Assembly: GCA_024277855.1 (NCBI GenBank)
Contig: JAJRUJ010000067.1
Span: 1-48,019, forward strand
Length of the DNA stretch: 48,019 nucleotides
Direction: 5' to 3'
Source of the DNA: Candidatus Zixiibacteriota bacterium
GTDB lineage: Bacteria; Zixibacteria; MSB-5A5; WJJR01; JAJRUJ01
In this document: piece after piece, positions 1-8,783 of the stretch
How the letters are laid out: every line of letters starts with the position of its first letter
How positions within the stretch are numbered: the first letter of the stretch is position 1
The notes under the pieces: generated by a model
Database searches by the model: none
What the model saw: the letters and a program-made list of their open reading frames with translations, nothing else
What the model was told of the DNA's origin: nothing
Position numbers and translations under genes: made by a program

Positions 1-2
1 AA

Positions 3-686
3 CTATTGACCTATATCTCCGGACTTGGCCCGCAACTGGCTGGAAATATTATCACATACCGCGATGAAAACGGACCGTTTCGTGCGCGGTCACACATCAA
101 AAAAGTTCCCCGACTCGGCCCGAAGGCCTTTGAGCAGGCCGCCGGTTTCCTGCGCATTCCCAACAGCAAAAACCCGCTCGACCGCAGCGCAGTTCATCCG
201 GAAAGCTACTGTGTCGTCGACACGATGGCCCGCGATCTGGGCTGTACGGTCGATGATCTGGTCGGCGACGAAGAACTGCGAGCGTGCATCGAACCGGAGC
301 GGTATGTCACCGACACTGTCGGACTGCCGACTTTGCGGGATATTCTGGTCGAACTCGAGAAACCCGGCCGCGATCCGCGTCGGCAATTCGAAGTTTTCCA
401 CTTTGCCGAGGGTATTGAGGCAATCGAGGACGTTACCGTCGGCGCGAAACTGCCGGGTATCGTGACCAACGTGACCGCCTTCGGCGCCTTTGTCGATATT
501 GGGGTCCACCAGGACGGACTTGTCCATATCAGCGAACTGGCTGATCGTTTTGTCAAAGACCCCGGTGAGGTGGTCAAGGTCCAACAGCAGGTGCTGGTGA
601 CGGTGATCGATGTCGACTTGCCCCGCCGCCGGATTGCCCTTTCACTGCGCAGTAACCCGGAAGTGAGACAGCGGCCGGTTGAATAA
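3..686 (+). CDS. tex: Tex-family RNA-binding transcription accessory protein, C-terminal part (5' end outside window)
   Basis: About 227 C-terminal residues are present; the reading frame is open to the left edge, so the true start lies outside the window. The visible part has helix-hairpin-helix-type sequence near its start (SGLGPQLAGNI, then RLGPKAFEQAAGFLRI) followed by an S1 RNA-binding domain at about residues 145-215 of the visible part (VGAKLPGIVTNVTAFGAFVD, DGLVHISEL). That order of HhH repeats then a C-terminal S1 domain is typical of Tex/YhgF, a cytoplasmic nucleic-acid-binding protein of roughly 750-800 residues that affects transcription and RNA handling. It ends in TAA with no sign of damage. 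The N-terminal YqgF-like nuclease fold cannot be examined here. Confidence 0.9.
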   Translation, partial: LLTYISGLGPQLAGNIITYRDENGPFRARSHIKKVPRLGPKAFEQAAGFLRIPNSKNPLDRSAVHPESYCVVDTMARDLGCTVDDLVGDEELRACIEPERYVTDTVGLPTLRDILVELEKPGRDPRRQFEVFHFAEGIEAIEDVTVGAKLPGIVTNVTAFGAFVDIGVHQDGLVHISELADRFVKDPGEVVKVQQQVLVTVIDVDLPRRRIALSLRSNPEVRQRPVE

Positions 687-802
687 TTTCGCCCAATCCG
701 GGTACTTAAGATTGTGATGGTGGTGAGGATTGTCGTTCTCGATGAAACTCCGCCGATTGTTCTGTGTTGATCATGCGGGGTACAGGAAAGGACGTGAAGA
801 CG

Positions 803-997
803 ATGGCCGGGTTCATTTTGTGGATATTATTGTTTTTGTTGTGCTGGCCCCTGGCTTTGCTGGCGCTGGTCGCCTATCCGATTGTCTGGTTGCTCTCAAT
901 TCCGTTGCGACTGTTGGGAATTACAGTCGAAGCGGTGTTTCGTCTGCTCAAAGCGTTGCTGTTCCTCCCGGCGCGGCTGCTCGGTGGGCGGGTATAA
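803..997 (+). CDS. small hydrophobic membrane protein, 64 aa
   Basis: I do not recognise a named family. From the ATG at 803 the product is 64 residues, almost all Leu, Ile, Val, Ala and aromatic, enough for one long or two short membrane segments (about residues 3-35 and 38-58), ending in a basic tail. GTG 764 and ATG 773 are possible upstream starts in the same frame, but only 803 has a purine-rich AGGAAAGG stretch about 11 bases ahead. The gene lies alone between tex and the dockerin protein on the same strand. A short membrane-inserted structural or regulatory role is possible; no function can be assigned. The composition makes a random open frame less likely but does not exclude it. Confidence 0.55.
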   Translation: MAGFILWILLFLLCWPLALLALVAYPIVWLLSIPLRLLGITVEAVFRLLKALLFLPARLLGGRV

Positions 998-1128
998 TTA
1001 CTTGTCTTCTGCGGTACAATCTCCTGTCGTTGCGATTGGGGTAATCCACCCGCAATTCTCCCCGTCAATGGCCGCTTGACACCCCCGGTCCAGGCCTTAC
1101 CTTATAAAGGGGGAAGGTCGAGTGAAGG

Positions 1129-3141
1129 GTGGTGGTGTTTTTGCTCTTCCGCAATCTGATTTTGTTCTGTCTTGCTGTCTTATGTTTTCCAAAAACCACA
1201 TTTGCTGATACAACCCTGCGTCCGGTTCCGGTAGCGACTCTCTATGAGGGTGGCGGCAGCGATGTACTCCTCTGCGGCGATACCCTCTGGCTGACATCAC
1301 CGGTTGGTTTGGAGATTTTTGATTTTTCAACCGAGAGCGGTCCGCGCCGCCTGAGCCAGGCCATCCGGCTGGACGGCGCCAAAAAAATTTCGCGGGTCGG
1401 TGAGACAGTCGCTGTGGTAACAAGCACCGATTCCCTGGTATTTTATTATGTGCATTCCGGCGAGGTCGTCGAACAGACCGGATCAATGCCCTCTTGGTAT
1501 TCTCCCCGAGCGCTGAAATCGTATCGCGGATATTTTTACTACACCGATAAGTACAGCCTGACCCGAATAAAACCGTCGGACAACCATCGGCCCATAGTCG
1601 ATTATTGGCAAGATGGGGGTGGCCCGCACGGCGGGTTGGCTTTCAGCGGCGATTCACTGTTTTGTTACTTCCTTGACGGCCTGACCAGAGTTTACGATAT
1701 CTTTTCTGTGCCCATTGAACTGGGTACCCTGCAATGGCCGTTGGGCTTGGCATCGTTCGTCCATGAACAACCGAGGATCTACGCAGCAAAAGGAACAGCC
1801 GGGGCGGCAATATACGAGTATTCCATCTCAAACAACGTTCAACTGCTGGGCGATTATCAGACCTACGGGGATGTTATCGACATATTGCATCGCGATTCGT
1901 TGCTCTATCTTGCCGACGCCGTTCGCGGGTTGATGGTGCTGGGTATCAACGATCCCGAGCAATCCTATCTGTATGGCGTCAATGAAGAGCCGGAGGGATT
2001 GGCGGCCATCGCGCTGGACGGCAATTTGATTGCCGCCGCAGCAACCAATGGCGCCTATACAATTGATGTTTCCTACCCCTTTCATCCGCAGACCGTGGCG
2101 AGTCAACGACGGGACTGGAACGTGCGCGATTTGGCTGTCGACAATGAATTCCTTGTGGCCGTCGTCGATCAGGTTGGACTGGCCGTGATCGATATCGGCG
2201 ACCCTGCACAACCGCTGGTGGTTTCTGAAACCGCTTTCGCCGAGGAGATACGCGGGGTCGATATTCAGGGCAATCTTGTCGCAATGGCCTGCGGAAGCGA
2301 AGGTCTGATCCTGGCCGAGCTGACCGATCCGGCAAGTCCGATGGAAATATTCCGCACAAAGACGATTGGCTTCGCCCTTGATGTCGACCTGGATGGGACA
2401 TTTGTCACCGTTTCCGACGGTAACGAAGGATTCCGGATTTTCGATATCACCGACCCGGCCAACGCGCGGTTGGTTGGCGGGAAGTCGGTCAATAAAACGA
2501 TTACCGCTGCAATCCATCGCGGTCGCTATGTCTATGCCGCCGGACCGCAATTCGGATTGGGTGTCTATGATTTGGCGAACATTTTTAAACCCACCGAAGT
2601 TTTCCGGATGGTTCCCCACGATTCCACGCGGCACCTCTATATTACGGACAACTTGCTGTTTCTCAGCACAGCCCGACAGGGAGTGCAGGTTTACGACCTG
2701 GCGGTTCCCTCGACTCCGGTGTTGATTGATCGATGGGATTTTATTTCGGCTCCCCGGGCCGTTGCCGGTGAGGGATCGTTATACCAGGTAATCGACGATC
2801 AGCTGGGGCTGGCGACGGTCGATTATCGCAACACTGGTTCCGCCGAAGTACTCTGCGTGCAGTCACTGGCAAACCGGGCGGGAGCCGTTGCCGTTAACGG
2901 TGAGAATATCTATCTCTCCGGACCGGCGTTTTTGCACATGCTGCAACTCGATCCGCCGCTGTTGATCGGTGATTTCGACAATAACGGGGTAGTGGCTCTG
3001 ACCGATCTTGTCGGGTTTATCAACTTCGTTTTCCGTGATGGACAATCACCGCTGCGGCCGGGTGCGGTCGACTTTGATGGCAACAGGCGGTATAACCTGG
3101 TTGATGTTGCTCTCTTCGTTCAATTGCTCTATCCGCGTTAA
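1129..3141 (+). CDS. secreted LVIVD-repeat protein with C-terminal dockerin type I domain
   Basis: 670 residues. Residues 1-26 form a signal peptide (hydrophobic core LILFCLAVLCF, likely cut after TFA), so the protein is exported. The body carries LVIVD-type beta-propeller repeats such as GLAVIDIGDPAQPLVV, GFRIFDITDPANARLVG and GVQVYDLAVPSTPVLID, each joining a short strand to a 'D.p..P' turn. Residues ~611-670 form a dockerin type I domain: two Ca-binding loops, DFDNNGVVALTDLVGFINF and DFDGNRRYNLVDVALFVQL, spaced as in the family. Dockerins bind cohesins; outside cellulosome makers they occur on many surface proteins of uncultured phyla, where partners are usually unknown. Start is GTG 1129, with GTG codons at 1132 and 1135 as alternatives; GGAAGG lies ~12 bases upstream. 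No cohesin is visible in the window. Confidence 0.85.
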   Translation: MVVFLLFRNLILFCLAVLCFPKTTFADTTLRPVPVATLYEGGGSDVLLCGDTLWLTSPVGLEIFDFSTESGPRRLSQAIRLDGAKKISRVGETVAVVTSTDSLVFYYVHSGEVVEQTGSMPSWYSPRALKSYRGYFYYTDKYSLTRIKPSDNHRPIVDYWQDGGGPHGGLAFSGDSLFCYFLDGLTRVYDIFSVPIELGTLQWPLGLASFVHEQPRIYAAKGTAGAAIYEYSISNNVQLLGDYQTYGDVIDILHRDSLLYLADAVRGLMVLGINDPEQSYLYGVNEEPEGLAAIALDGNLIAAAATNGAYTIDVSYPFHPQTVASQRRDWNVRDLAVDNEFLVAVVDQVGLAVIDIGDPAQPLVVSETAFAEEIRGVDIQGNLVAMACGSEGLILAELTDPASPMEIFRTKTIGFALDVDLDGTFVTVSDGNEGFRIFDITDPANARLVGGKSVNKTITAAIHRGRYVYAAGPQFGLGVYDLANIFKPTEVFRMVPHDSTRHLYITDNLLFLSTARQGVQVYDLAVPSTPVLIDRWDFISAPRAVAGEGSLYQVIDDQLGLATVDYRNTGSAEVLCVQSLANRAGAVAVNGENIYLSGPAFLHMLQLDPPLLIGDFDNNGVVALTDLVGFINFVFRDGQSPLRPGAVDFDGNRRYNLVDVALFVQLLYPR

Positions 3142-3165
3142 TCCAGGTCCAGATTATCATTAAGC

Positions 3166-3203
3166 AAAAAAAGCCCCGGCTGCACGATTCGGCAACCGGG
3201 GCC
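3166..3203 (-). terminator. intrinsic terminator of the aromatic supraoperon
   Basis: The arms at 3173-3183 and 3192-3202 pair over 11 positions (one G-U) around an 8-base loop. An A7 run lies at 3166-3172 on the plus strand, so read leftwards the hairpin is followed by seven U. The other side has no T-run, which sets the direction to minus. It lies ~240 bases past the aroQ stop and is the first good terminator after it. It may weakly act on the convergent LVIVD gene too. I see no gene in 3203-3440. Confidence 0.75.
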
Positions 3204-3439
3204 GCAATATGGTATGTATGGCGCCGATGGGGTCACTTGCCCCTTTTCCGCCGTGGCGCCTGTATTTAATACGAAGAAATTGTTGCCGGCGATGGTTATT
3301 TCGGCTAAGAGGCCGCTAGAGAATCAGTTAGCGAGGAGTACGGCTTGTCTACTGTGAGAGGGTTTTCTGCATAGACGTTATTTACTGTCGATTATATGTC
3401 CAGCTCACCGATATACTTGTCGGTGTGTTTCGGGTTGAC

Positions 3440-3877
3440 TCAGTCACCGTTCAGGTACCGGTACAAAACATCGATTGCTATAAAGTAACTTCGCTTGCCA
3501 TGTCCGGCAATTTGCTCGAGGCAGGCCGGGGCAATGACCGAATGTGCCCGGAATTTTTCGCGCCGGTGGATAGCCGATAGGTGCACTTCAACGCTCGGCA
3601 GTCCCGACGCGCGCAACGCATCGTAAATGGCGTAGCTGTAATGAGTATATGCCGCCGGATTGATGATGATTCCGTCCGCCCAGGTCATCGCCTCGTGAAT
3701 CAAATCGATGATCGCACCTTCCGAGTTATCTTGGGCGGTACGGAGATCAATGCCCTTTTCTTTCCCATACGCCACAAGCTCGGCATCGATCTCGGCAAGG
3801 GTGTCAGTGCCGTAGATTCCCGGCTCCCGCCTGCCGAGCAGATTTAAATTCGGTCCATGAATAACGAGGATTTTCAT
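3440..3877 (-). CDS. aroQ: 3-dehydroquinate dehydratase, type II
   Basis: 145 residues, the usual length for the small dodecameric type II enzyme, which removes water from 3-dehydroquinate to give 3-dehydroshikimate in the cytoplasm. Visible signatures are HGPNLNLLGRREPGIYG (with the catalytic Tyr in PGIYG and the flexible-loop Arg), NPAAYTHYSYAIYDAL in the substrate pocket, VEVHLSAIHRREKFR and the C-terminal IAGHGKRSYFIAIDVL. ATG at 3877 overlaps the aroB stop by four bases (ATGA), so translation is probably coupled. It is the last gene of the supraoperon. Nothing is unusual in the sequence. Confidence 0.97.
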   Translation of the reverse strand: MKILVIHGPNLNLLGRREPGIYGTDTLAEIDAELVAYGKEKGIDLRTAQDNSEGAIIDLIHEAMTWADGIIINPAAYTHYSYAIYDALRASGLPSVEVHLSAIHRREKFRAHSVIAPACLEQIAGHGKRSYFIAIDVLYRYLNGD

Positions 3878-4956
3878 TTCCTGATTCTCTCTAATGCCTT
3901 GAAAACCGTCCGCCGATCAACAAAGTCAATCACCGGCCGGCCGATGGCCTTGAGCAAGACAAATCGTACTTTGCCGCCCTGGACTTTTTTGTCGAGTTTT
4001 ATGGTCTGCCACAGTTGGTCGACTTCTGTTTGCGGAAATCGTTTTCGTTCCAACAGGTCGCGGATCGGCTCGGCCGCGCGTTCAACGACACGTCGTTCGC
4101 CATAACCTAGAAGATGCGAAAGCTCCAATGCCGCCAGCATCCCCCAGCCCACCGCCACCCCATGACTGATTTTCCGATACCCGGCCGCCGTTTCCAGCGC
4201 ATGCCCGAGTGTATGGCCGAAATTGAGAATCGCCCGCCGATTCCGGTCGAACGGATCGACGCTGACAACCTTCGCCTTTTCATGGACGGTCCCCCGCACG
4301 ACACGGTCCAGCGCTGAGGGCCTTTGTTGCCGGATTTCATCAAGATGATCGACTATATATGCAAATAGGTTTTTATTACAAACCAGCCCGGTTTTGATCG
4401 CCTCAAACAGGCCGTCGGATAATGCCTCGTCGGGAAGTGTGGACAACAATTCCGGATCGATCAAAACCTGCCGAGGATTATAAAAACTGCCAAGCATGTT
4501 TTTTGCCCGGGGCAGGTCGATAGCTGTCTTGCCGCCGATGCTGGAGTCGATCTGGGCGACCAGAGTTGTCGGAATATGAACAAGGTCGATACCGCGCAGA
4601 TAGGTTGCCGCGACAAACCCACCCAGGTCACCGACCACACCGCCGCCTAAAGTGATGAGAATCGACTGACGGTCAGCGCCCAGATCAATCAACCGGGCGA
4701 TGATCTTCTGGTACGTTTGCCGGGTCTTATATCGTTCACCATCATTGATTACAATCGGCGTCGATTTCCGGCCCGCCGCGGCCAGGATGCGCCGTAACCG
4801 TCCGAACCATAACTTCTGCACCGTTGTATTGGTCAACACGATCAGCTTGCCGGTCGGCCGCTGACCGACTATCCGGCCGATATCGCTCAACGCTCCCCGT
4901 CGGACAGTAACGGTGTATGACGGCGCGGGCGGTTTGCCGTCGACTTTAATTTTCAT
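3874..4956 (-). CDS. aroB: 3-dehydroquinate synthase
   Basis: 360 residues. It converts DAHP to 3-dehydroquinate using NAD and a divalent metal. The NAD-binding LGGGVVGDLGGFVAATYLRG, HIPTTLVAQIDSSIGGKTAI and NMLGSFYNPRQVLID are all present, as are the metal ligands expected in the GLFEAIKTGLV helix (Glu) and FGHTLGHALE (two His). The family more often has GLAEVIKYG at the first ligand helix, so LFEAIKTG is a mild variant. The ATG overlaps the aroK stop as TAATG, and its own stop overlaps aroQ. There is no feedback domain; control should come from the operon's attenuator. Confidence 0.97.
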   Translation of the reverse strand: MKIKVDGKPPAPSYTVTVRRGALSDIGRIVGQRPTGKLIVLTNTTVQKLWFGRLRRILAAAGRKSTPIVINDGERYKTRQTYQKIIARLIDLGADRQSILITLGGGVVGDLGGFVAATYLRGIDLVHIPTTLVAQIDSSIGGKTAIDLPRAKNMLGSFYNPRQVLIDPELLSTLPDEALSDGLFEAIKTGLVCNKNLFAYIVDHLDEIRQQRPSALDRVVRGTVHEKAKVVSVDPFDRNRRAILNFGHTLGHALETAAGYRKISHGVAVGWGMLAALELSHLLGYGERRVVERAAEPIRDLLERKRFPQTEVDQLWQTIKLDKKVQGGKVRFVLLKAIGRPVIDFVDRRTVFKALERIRK

Positions 4957-5495
4957 TACATGCTGTCCTTCCCCGCCATCAGACTGCGGTACATCCCGAT
5001 AATTTTTGCGGCGACATCATCCGGGCCAAGCTTGGAGGTATCGAGATGATTCGGCAGACGTTGGTAGGCGGATTCCCGCTCAGCCAACAGGGCGTCCAGA
5101 CCCCGCCGATCCTCACCACCACTCAGCAAAGGACGCGAGATGTTGTCTTCCAGTCTCCGCATTAGTATTTCCGGTGTCGCGGTGAGACAGAAAATCAACC
5201 CGGATTGACTTACCCGCTCGACCATAGCTGCATCAAGCAGACTGCCGCCGCCGGTGGCGATGATTCTTCCGGATGACGTTGTAAGTTTACCAAGCGTCTC
5301 ACTCTCGAGCCGGCGAAAATAACCTTCGCCATGATCGGCAAAAAGTTGAGTGATCGTCAGACCGGTTTTCGCGACGATCAATTCGTCGGTATCGATGAAC
5401 GGGCGGCCCAACTCCCGCGCGACAATCCGCCCAACCGTGGTTTTTCCCGTGCCCATAAAGCCGGTCAGGATAATATTTTTATCATCGGATTTCAT
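4956..5495 (-). CDS. aroK: shikimate kinase
   Basis: 179 residues, normal for a monofunctional shikimate kinase, which phosphorylates the 3-hydroxyl of shikimate with ATP. The P-loop is GFMGTGKTTVG at residues ~12-22; the shikimate-binding DTDELI (Asp) follows at ~36, FRRLESETL supplies the Arg/Glu contacts, and IATGGGSLLD is the conserved Gly-rich turn. SRPLLSG near residue 120 matches the lid region carrying the Arg that closes on ATP. The ATG overlaps the aroC stop by four bases. A typical single-domain enzyme, not fused to aroB as in some bacteria. Confidence 0.96.
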   Translation of the reverse strand: MKSDDKNIILTGFMGTGKTTVGRIVARELGRPFIDTDELIVAKTGLTITQLFADHGEGYFRRLESETLGKLTTSSGRIIATGGGSLLDAAMVERVSQSGLIFCLTATPEILMRRLEDNISRPLLSGGEDRRGLDALLAERESAYQRLPNHLDTSKLGPDDVAAKIIGMYRSLMAGKDSM

Positions 5496-6628
5496 TCTGC
5501 AAAAGAGATACCGGATGCCGAGGACTCGAAATTCTCCCGGATCTCATCGATAGAGTCACCGCCGAATTTCTCGACAAAACTCTGGGCAATAATCCAGGCG
5601 ACCATCGCTTCGGCAACCACCGTGATTGCCGGAACGACGCAGACATCCGAGCGCACATAGGGCGCCTTTGCGACCGTTTTCGATTTCAGGTTCACTGAGG
5701 GCAGCGGCTTGCGCAGACTGGAAATCGGCTTGGCAAAGCCCCGAACGATGATATTCTGGCCGTTGGTTACCCCGCCCTCCAGCCCGCCGGCGCGATTAGA
5801 AGTACGGGCAATTTTGCCGCCGTGTAATTTGAATGGATCGTGAACTTTCGATCCCCGCCGGCGAGCGTTACGTACGCCCGAGCCAAATTCCATCGCTTTC
5901 ACACTGGGAACGCTCAGCATCGCCTGGGCCAGCCGGCCGTCGAGTTTTCGATCCCAATGGACATAACTGCCCAGTCCGGGAGGCACATTTGCCACGCAAA
6001 CTTCGATTATCCCACCCAGCGTATCGCCGTCCTCGCGGGCGGCATCGATTTCGGCACACATTGCCGTCGAACTTTCCTCATCGGCGCAATACACCGGCGA
6101 TTGCCGAACTATTTTGGTCATTGCCGACAGAGGCAATTTACATATTTTTGCGGTCGTCTTCCCGATAGCCACCGAGTGGCCGAGGATCTCAAGGCCAAAC
6201 TCGGACAGAAGGCGGATGACCGTTGCGCCGACTGCGGTGCGGATTGCGGTTTCGCGGGCGCTGGCCCGCTCGATTACATCCTGGATATCATCAAACCGAT
6301 ATTTGGCCGCGCCGGCCAGGTCGGCATGTCCGGGACGGGGAACCCGCTTGATCGTCGCCTTTCTGTCTTTGCGAATGGCCCAGTCTTTGTTTTCGATATG
6401 CAAAGCCAGCGGACTGCCGATCGTCCGGCCGTTGCGCACGCCGCCGGAGATACTCACTCGATCCTGTTCGATTTTTTTCATCCTGGTGCCACGGCCGTAA
6501 CAGCGTTGCCGCCGTCGCAGCATCGGATTAATATCTTCTTCGGTGATCGCCAGCCCGGCCGGCAGCCCCTCGATAATTGCCGTGAGACCCTTGCCGTGCG
6601 ATTCTCCCGCAGTCAGGAAGCGCAGCAT
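5492..6628 (-). CDS. aroC: chorismate synthase
   Basis: 378 residues. It converts EPSP to chorismate using reduced FMN. Starts with the family signature LTAGESHGKGLTAIIEGLPA and has RRRQRCYGRGTRMKKIEQD, the RPGHADLAGAAKYRFDD loop, ERASARETAIRTAVGA and, near the C-terminus, FAKPISSLRKPLPSVN. The conserved His of GESHGKG and of PGHAD are both there. ATG 6628 has a good AGGAG about 8 bases ahead and lies inside the end of aroE (16-base overlap). The C-terminal tail after the VAEAMVAWIIA helix is slightly longer than in enterics but common in deep-branching phyla. Confidence 0.97.
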   Translation of the reverse strand: MLRFLTAGESHGKGLTAIIEGLPAGLAITEEDINPMLRRRQRCYGRGTRMKKIEQDRVSISGGVRNGRTIGSPLALHIENKDWAIRKDRKATIKRVPRPGHADLAGAAKYRFDDIQDVIERASARETAIRTAVGATVIRLLSEFGLEILGHSVAIGKTTAKICKLPLSAMTKIVRQSPVYCADEESSTAMCAEIDAAREDGDTLGGIIEVCVANVPPGLGSYVHWDRKLDGRLAQAMLSVPSVKAMEFGSGVRNARRRGSKVHDPFKLHGGKIARTSNRAGGLEGGVTNGQNIIVRGFAKPISSLRKPLPSVNLKSKTVAKAPYVRSDVCVVPAITVVAEAMVAWIIAQSFVEKFGGDSIDEIRENFESSASGISFAE

Positions 6629-7494
6629 GAAGTATCTCCTGTACTTTCCGCTTTCAAGTAACGATAGACTATCCCGTGTTCCAATTGCTGTCCGGTCCAG
6701 ATTCGAAAACTTTCCGCCGCCTGAGCCGCCAGCAGGTACAAACCATCATAGTAGCGGACTGACCCGGACAGACTCCACGAAGATAGTGCGCGACGGCCGT
6801 AATTTAAGTCCCAGACAATGCTGGCGGCAAGGACACCTTGCCGGGCGGGCGGTCTGATGATCGCCGTTAACTCGGCCGGTGTCGATGATGTCGCATTAAT
6901 TATCAAATGTGGAATATGATTACCGATCTGTGTCTGAAAATCGGACAACCGATGAGCGGTAACCTCGATTCTCCGTGCCTGCTCCGGCAGGTTTGCGACT
7001 ATTTTTTCCGCCGTTTCTTTTGTTCGGTTGAATACTCTTACTCGCCGGGTCTGCATTCTGCATAGTTCACTCAGACAGGCGCGAGCCGCGCCTCCGGCGC
7101 CGAGGAGCACAACCTCAGCGTCGCGCAGATCAAGTTGCAGATAATTGCTGATCGATGCCCGGATGCCGGCAAGATCGGTATTGTAACCGACCAGTTTGCC
7201 CGCGTCATTTTTGATCGTATTCACGGCGCCGACACGCGCGGCATCCTTTTCCAGATCGTCCAGGCAGGGAATAACCGATTGCTTGTACGGATGCGTGACA
7301 TTCGCGCCGCCGAAACCGGCCGCGCGCAACTTCTCAATTCCCGCACCCAAATCATCCGGTTCAAATTCGAATATGCCATACGACGAGCTAATCCCCTTTT
7401 CGGCAAAAAAATGATTGTGAATCAGCGGGGAGAGCGAGTGGTCGAGCCGACGGCCGATTATCCCATAAATTATTTTTGTGTTCGGTTTACTCAC
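6613..7494 (-). CDS. aroE: shikimate dehydrogenase (NADP)
   Basis: 293 residues. It reduces 3-dehydroshikimate to shikimate. The substrate domain shows YGIIGRRLDHSLSPLIHN (Ser-x-Ser shikimate clamp), GANVTHPYKQSVIP with the catalytic Lys, and VNTIKNDAGKLVGYNTDLAG with the catalytic Asp. The nucleotide domain begins with VVLLGAGGAARACLSEL and continues with RVFNRTKETAEKI, whose Arg after the second strand fits NADP preference. Start is GTG 7494, five bases after the aroA stop, without a strong ribosome site, so it probably depends on translation from aroA. The C-terminal helix overlaps aroC. Confidence 0.95.
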   Translation of the reverse strand: MSKPNTKIIYGIIGRRLDHSLSPLIHNHFFAEKGISSSYGIFEFEPDDLGAGIEKLRAAGFGGANVTHPYKQSVIPCLDDLEKDAARVGAVNTIKNDAGKLVGYNTDLAGIRASISNYLQLDLRDAEVVLLGAGGAARACLSELCRMQTRRVRVFNRTKETAEKIVANLPEQARRIEVTAHRLSDFQTQIGNHIPHLIINATSSTPAELTAIIRPPARQGVLAASIVWDLNYGRRALSSWSLSGSVRYYDGLYLLAAQAAESFRIWTGQQLEHGIVYRYLKAESTGDTSCCAS

Positions 7495-7499
7495 GATTA

Positions 7500-8783
7500 T
7501 CAGTCCACCAGTGATTGTAACACTGCAAAAAACCCGGGATACGAAATCTCGACTGAGTCTGCCTGTTGGACAATTGTCTCACCTTCTGCGATAAGTCCGG
7601 CAACCGCCAGCATCATGGCCAATCGATGATCGCCGTGCGAATCAACTGTCGTGCCCCGCAACGGCGTCGGGCCGTCGATTTCGAGCTCGTCCTCGCGCTC
7701 GACAATTTCCGCGCCGAGGCGTCTGAGTTCCAGCGCCACGGTGTGCAGGCGGTCACTCTCTTTGAATCGAAGTTCGCGCGCGCCGCTGATCGCTGTCTTG
7801 CCCTCTGCCTGAGTGGCCGCCAGCGCCAGCGCCGGTATTTCATCGACAAGTGTCGGTATTTCCGCCGGAAGAATATCGATTGCGTGCAGCGGAGCACGGC
7901 CAACATGAATATCTCCCAGCGGTTCGCCGCCGTCGGATCGATCGGTTGAATAGGTAATCTCCGCGCCCATGCGGCTGAGCGCCCGGAGGCCGCCTAACCT
8001 CGTGGGGTTAAGTCCCACATCGCGGATATACAAACCGGGACCGGCGATTAACAAGCCGGCGAGAATCAGAAAAAACGCCGAGGAGATATCTCCCGGCACA
8101 TGCAACGATACGCAATTTAAGTCACCACCTTGCACCGAGATCGTCGTCTTACTTTTATCTATCTTCGCGCCCATCTGCCGCATCATCCGTTCAGTATGAT
8201 CACGCGATTGGTCTTTCTCGATGACCGTGGTCTTCCCTTCAGCAAGCAAACCAGCGATTAAAATTGCCGATTTGACCTGCGCGCTGGCCACCGGCAGCTC
8301 ATAGGTGATCGGGGTCAACGCCCCACCGGTGATGCTCAGCGGCGGATTTGTTCCCTCCGCCGCAGCGGCAATCGTCGCACCCATCCGGCTCAGCGGCTCG
8401 ACGATTCGTTTCATCGGGCGCTTACGCAGTGATTTGTCGCCGGTAATTACCGACGAAAAAGTTTGTCCCGCCAACAAACCACCCAACAACCGCATTGTCG
8501 TCCCCGAATTTCCCGCGTTGAGATCGCCGGGCGGCTGTCGCAAACCAAACCGCCCTTTGCCGTGGACAACGGTTGTGCCGTCGGGTCTTGTTTCGATGGC
8601 GACGCCCAACTCACGCAGGCAACGTGCGGTTGAGGCACAATCGGCGGCGGTCGAAAGATTAGTCACCGTGACCTCACCAGCACACATCGCCCCAAGGATC
8701 AGCGCCCGATGTGAAATCGATTTATCGCCGGGGACGCCGGTCATTCCGCTTATTTTTTTGGCGGGAAATATTAGCTTATCCAC
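7500..8783 (-). CDS. aroA: 3-phosphoshikimate 1-carboxyvinyltransferase (EPSP synthase)
   Basis: 427 residues from GTG 8783. It joins phosphoenolpyruvate to shikimate-3-phosphate. GVPGDKSISHRALILGAM (catalytic Lys), NAGNSGTTMRLLGGLLAG, SAQVKSAILIAGLLA, RDHTERMMR, DEIPALALAAT (catalytic Asp) and HGDHRLAMMLAVAGLIA are all present in order. LNAGNSGTTMRL has the plain Gly-Thr-type PEP loop with Ala next to Gly rather than an obvious resistance change. The frame is open upstream to 8855 but that part lies inside tyrA; GTG 8783 has AGGTG nine bases ahead and gives the usual N-terminus, so I chose it. It overlaps the tyrA stop by 8 bases. Confidence 0.95.
   Translation of the reverse strand: MDKLIFPAKKISGMTGVPGDKSISHRALILGAMCAGEVTVTNLSTAADCASTARCLRELGVAIETRPDGTTVVHGKGRFGLRQPPGDLNAGNSGTTMRLLGGLLAGQTFSSVITGDKSLRKRPMKRIVEPLSRMGATIAAAAEGTNPPLSITGGALTPITYELPVASAQVKSAILIAGLLAEGKTTVIEKDQSRDHTERMMRQMGAKIDKSKTTISVQGGDLNCVSLHVPGDISSAFFLILAGLLIAGPGLYIRDVGLNPTRLGGLRALSRMGAEITYSTDRSDGGEPLGDIHVGRAPLHAIDILPAEIPTLVDEIPALALAATQAEGKTAISGARELRFKESDRLHTVALELRRLGAEIVEREDELEIDGPTPLRGTTVDSHGDHRLAMMLAVAGLIAEGETIVQQADSVEISYPGFFAVLQSLVD

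Noticed and set aside
1076-1108. TTGACA and TATAAA ahead of the LVIVD/dockerin gene
   Set aside because: The spacer is 21 bases, too long for a normal sigma-70 promoter, and no better -10 was found at 16-18.
1828-2634. Long minus-strand frame (268 codons) opposite the LVIVD gene
   Set aside because: Antisense to a well-supported gene; no recognisable motifs or ribosome site.
5840-6661. Long plus-strand frame (273 codons) inside aroC
   Set aside because: Antisense to chorismate synthase, with unnatural composition; it is a shadow of GC-rich coding.
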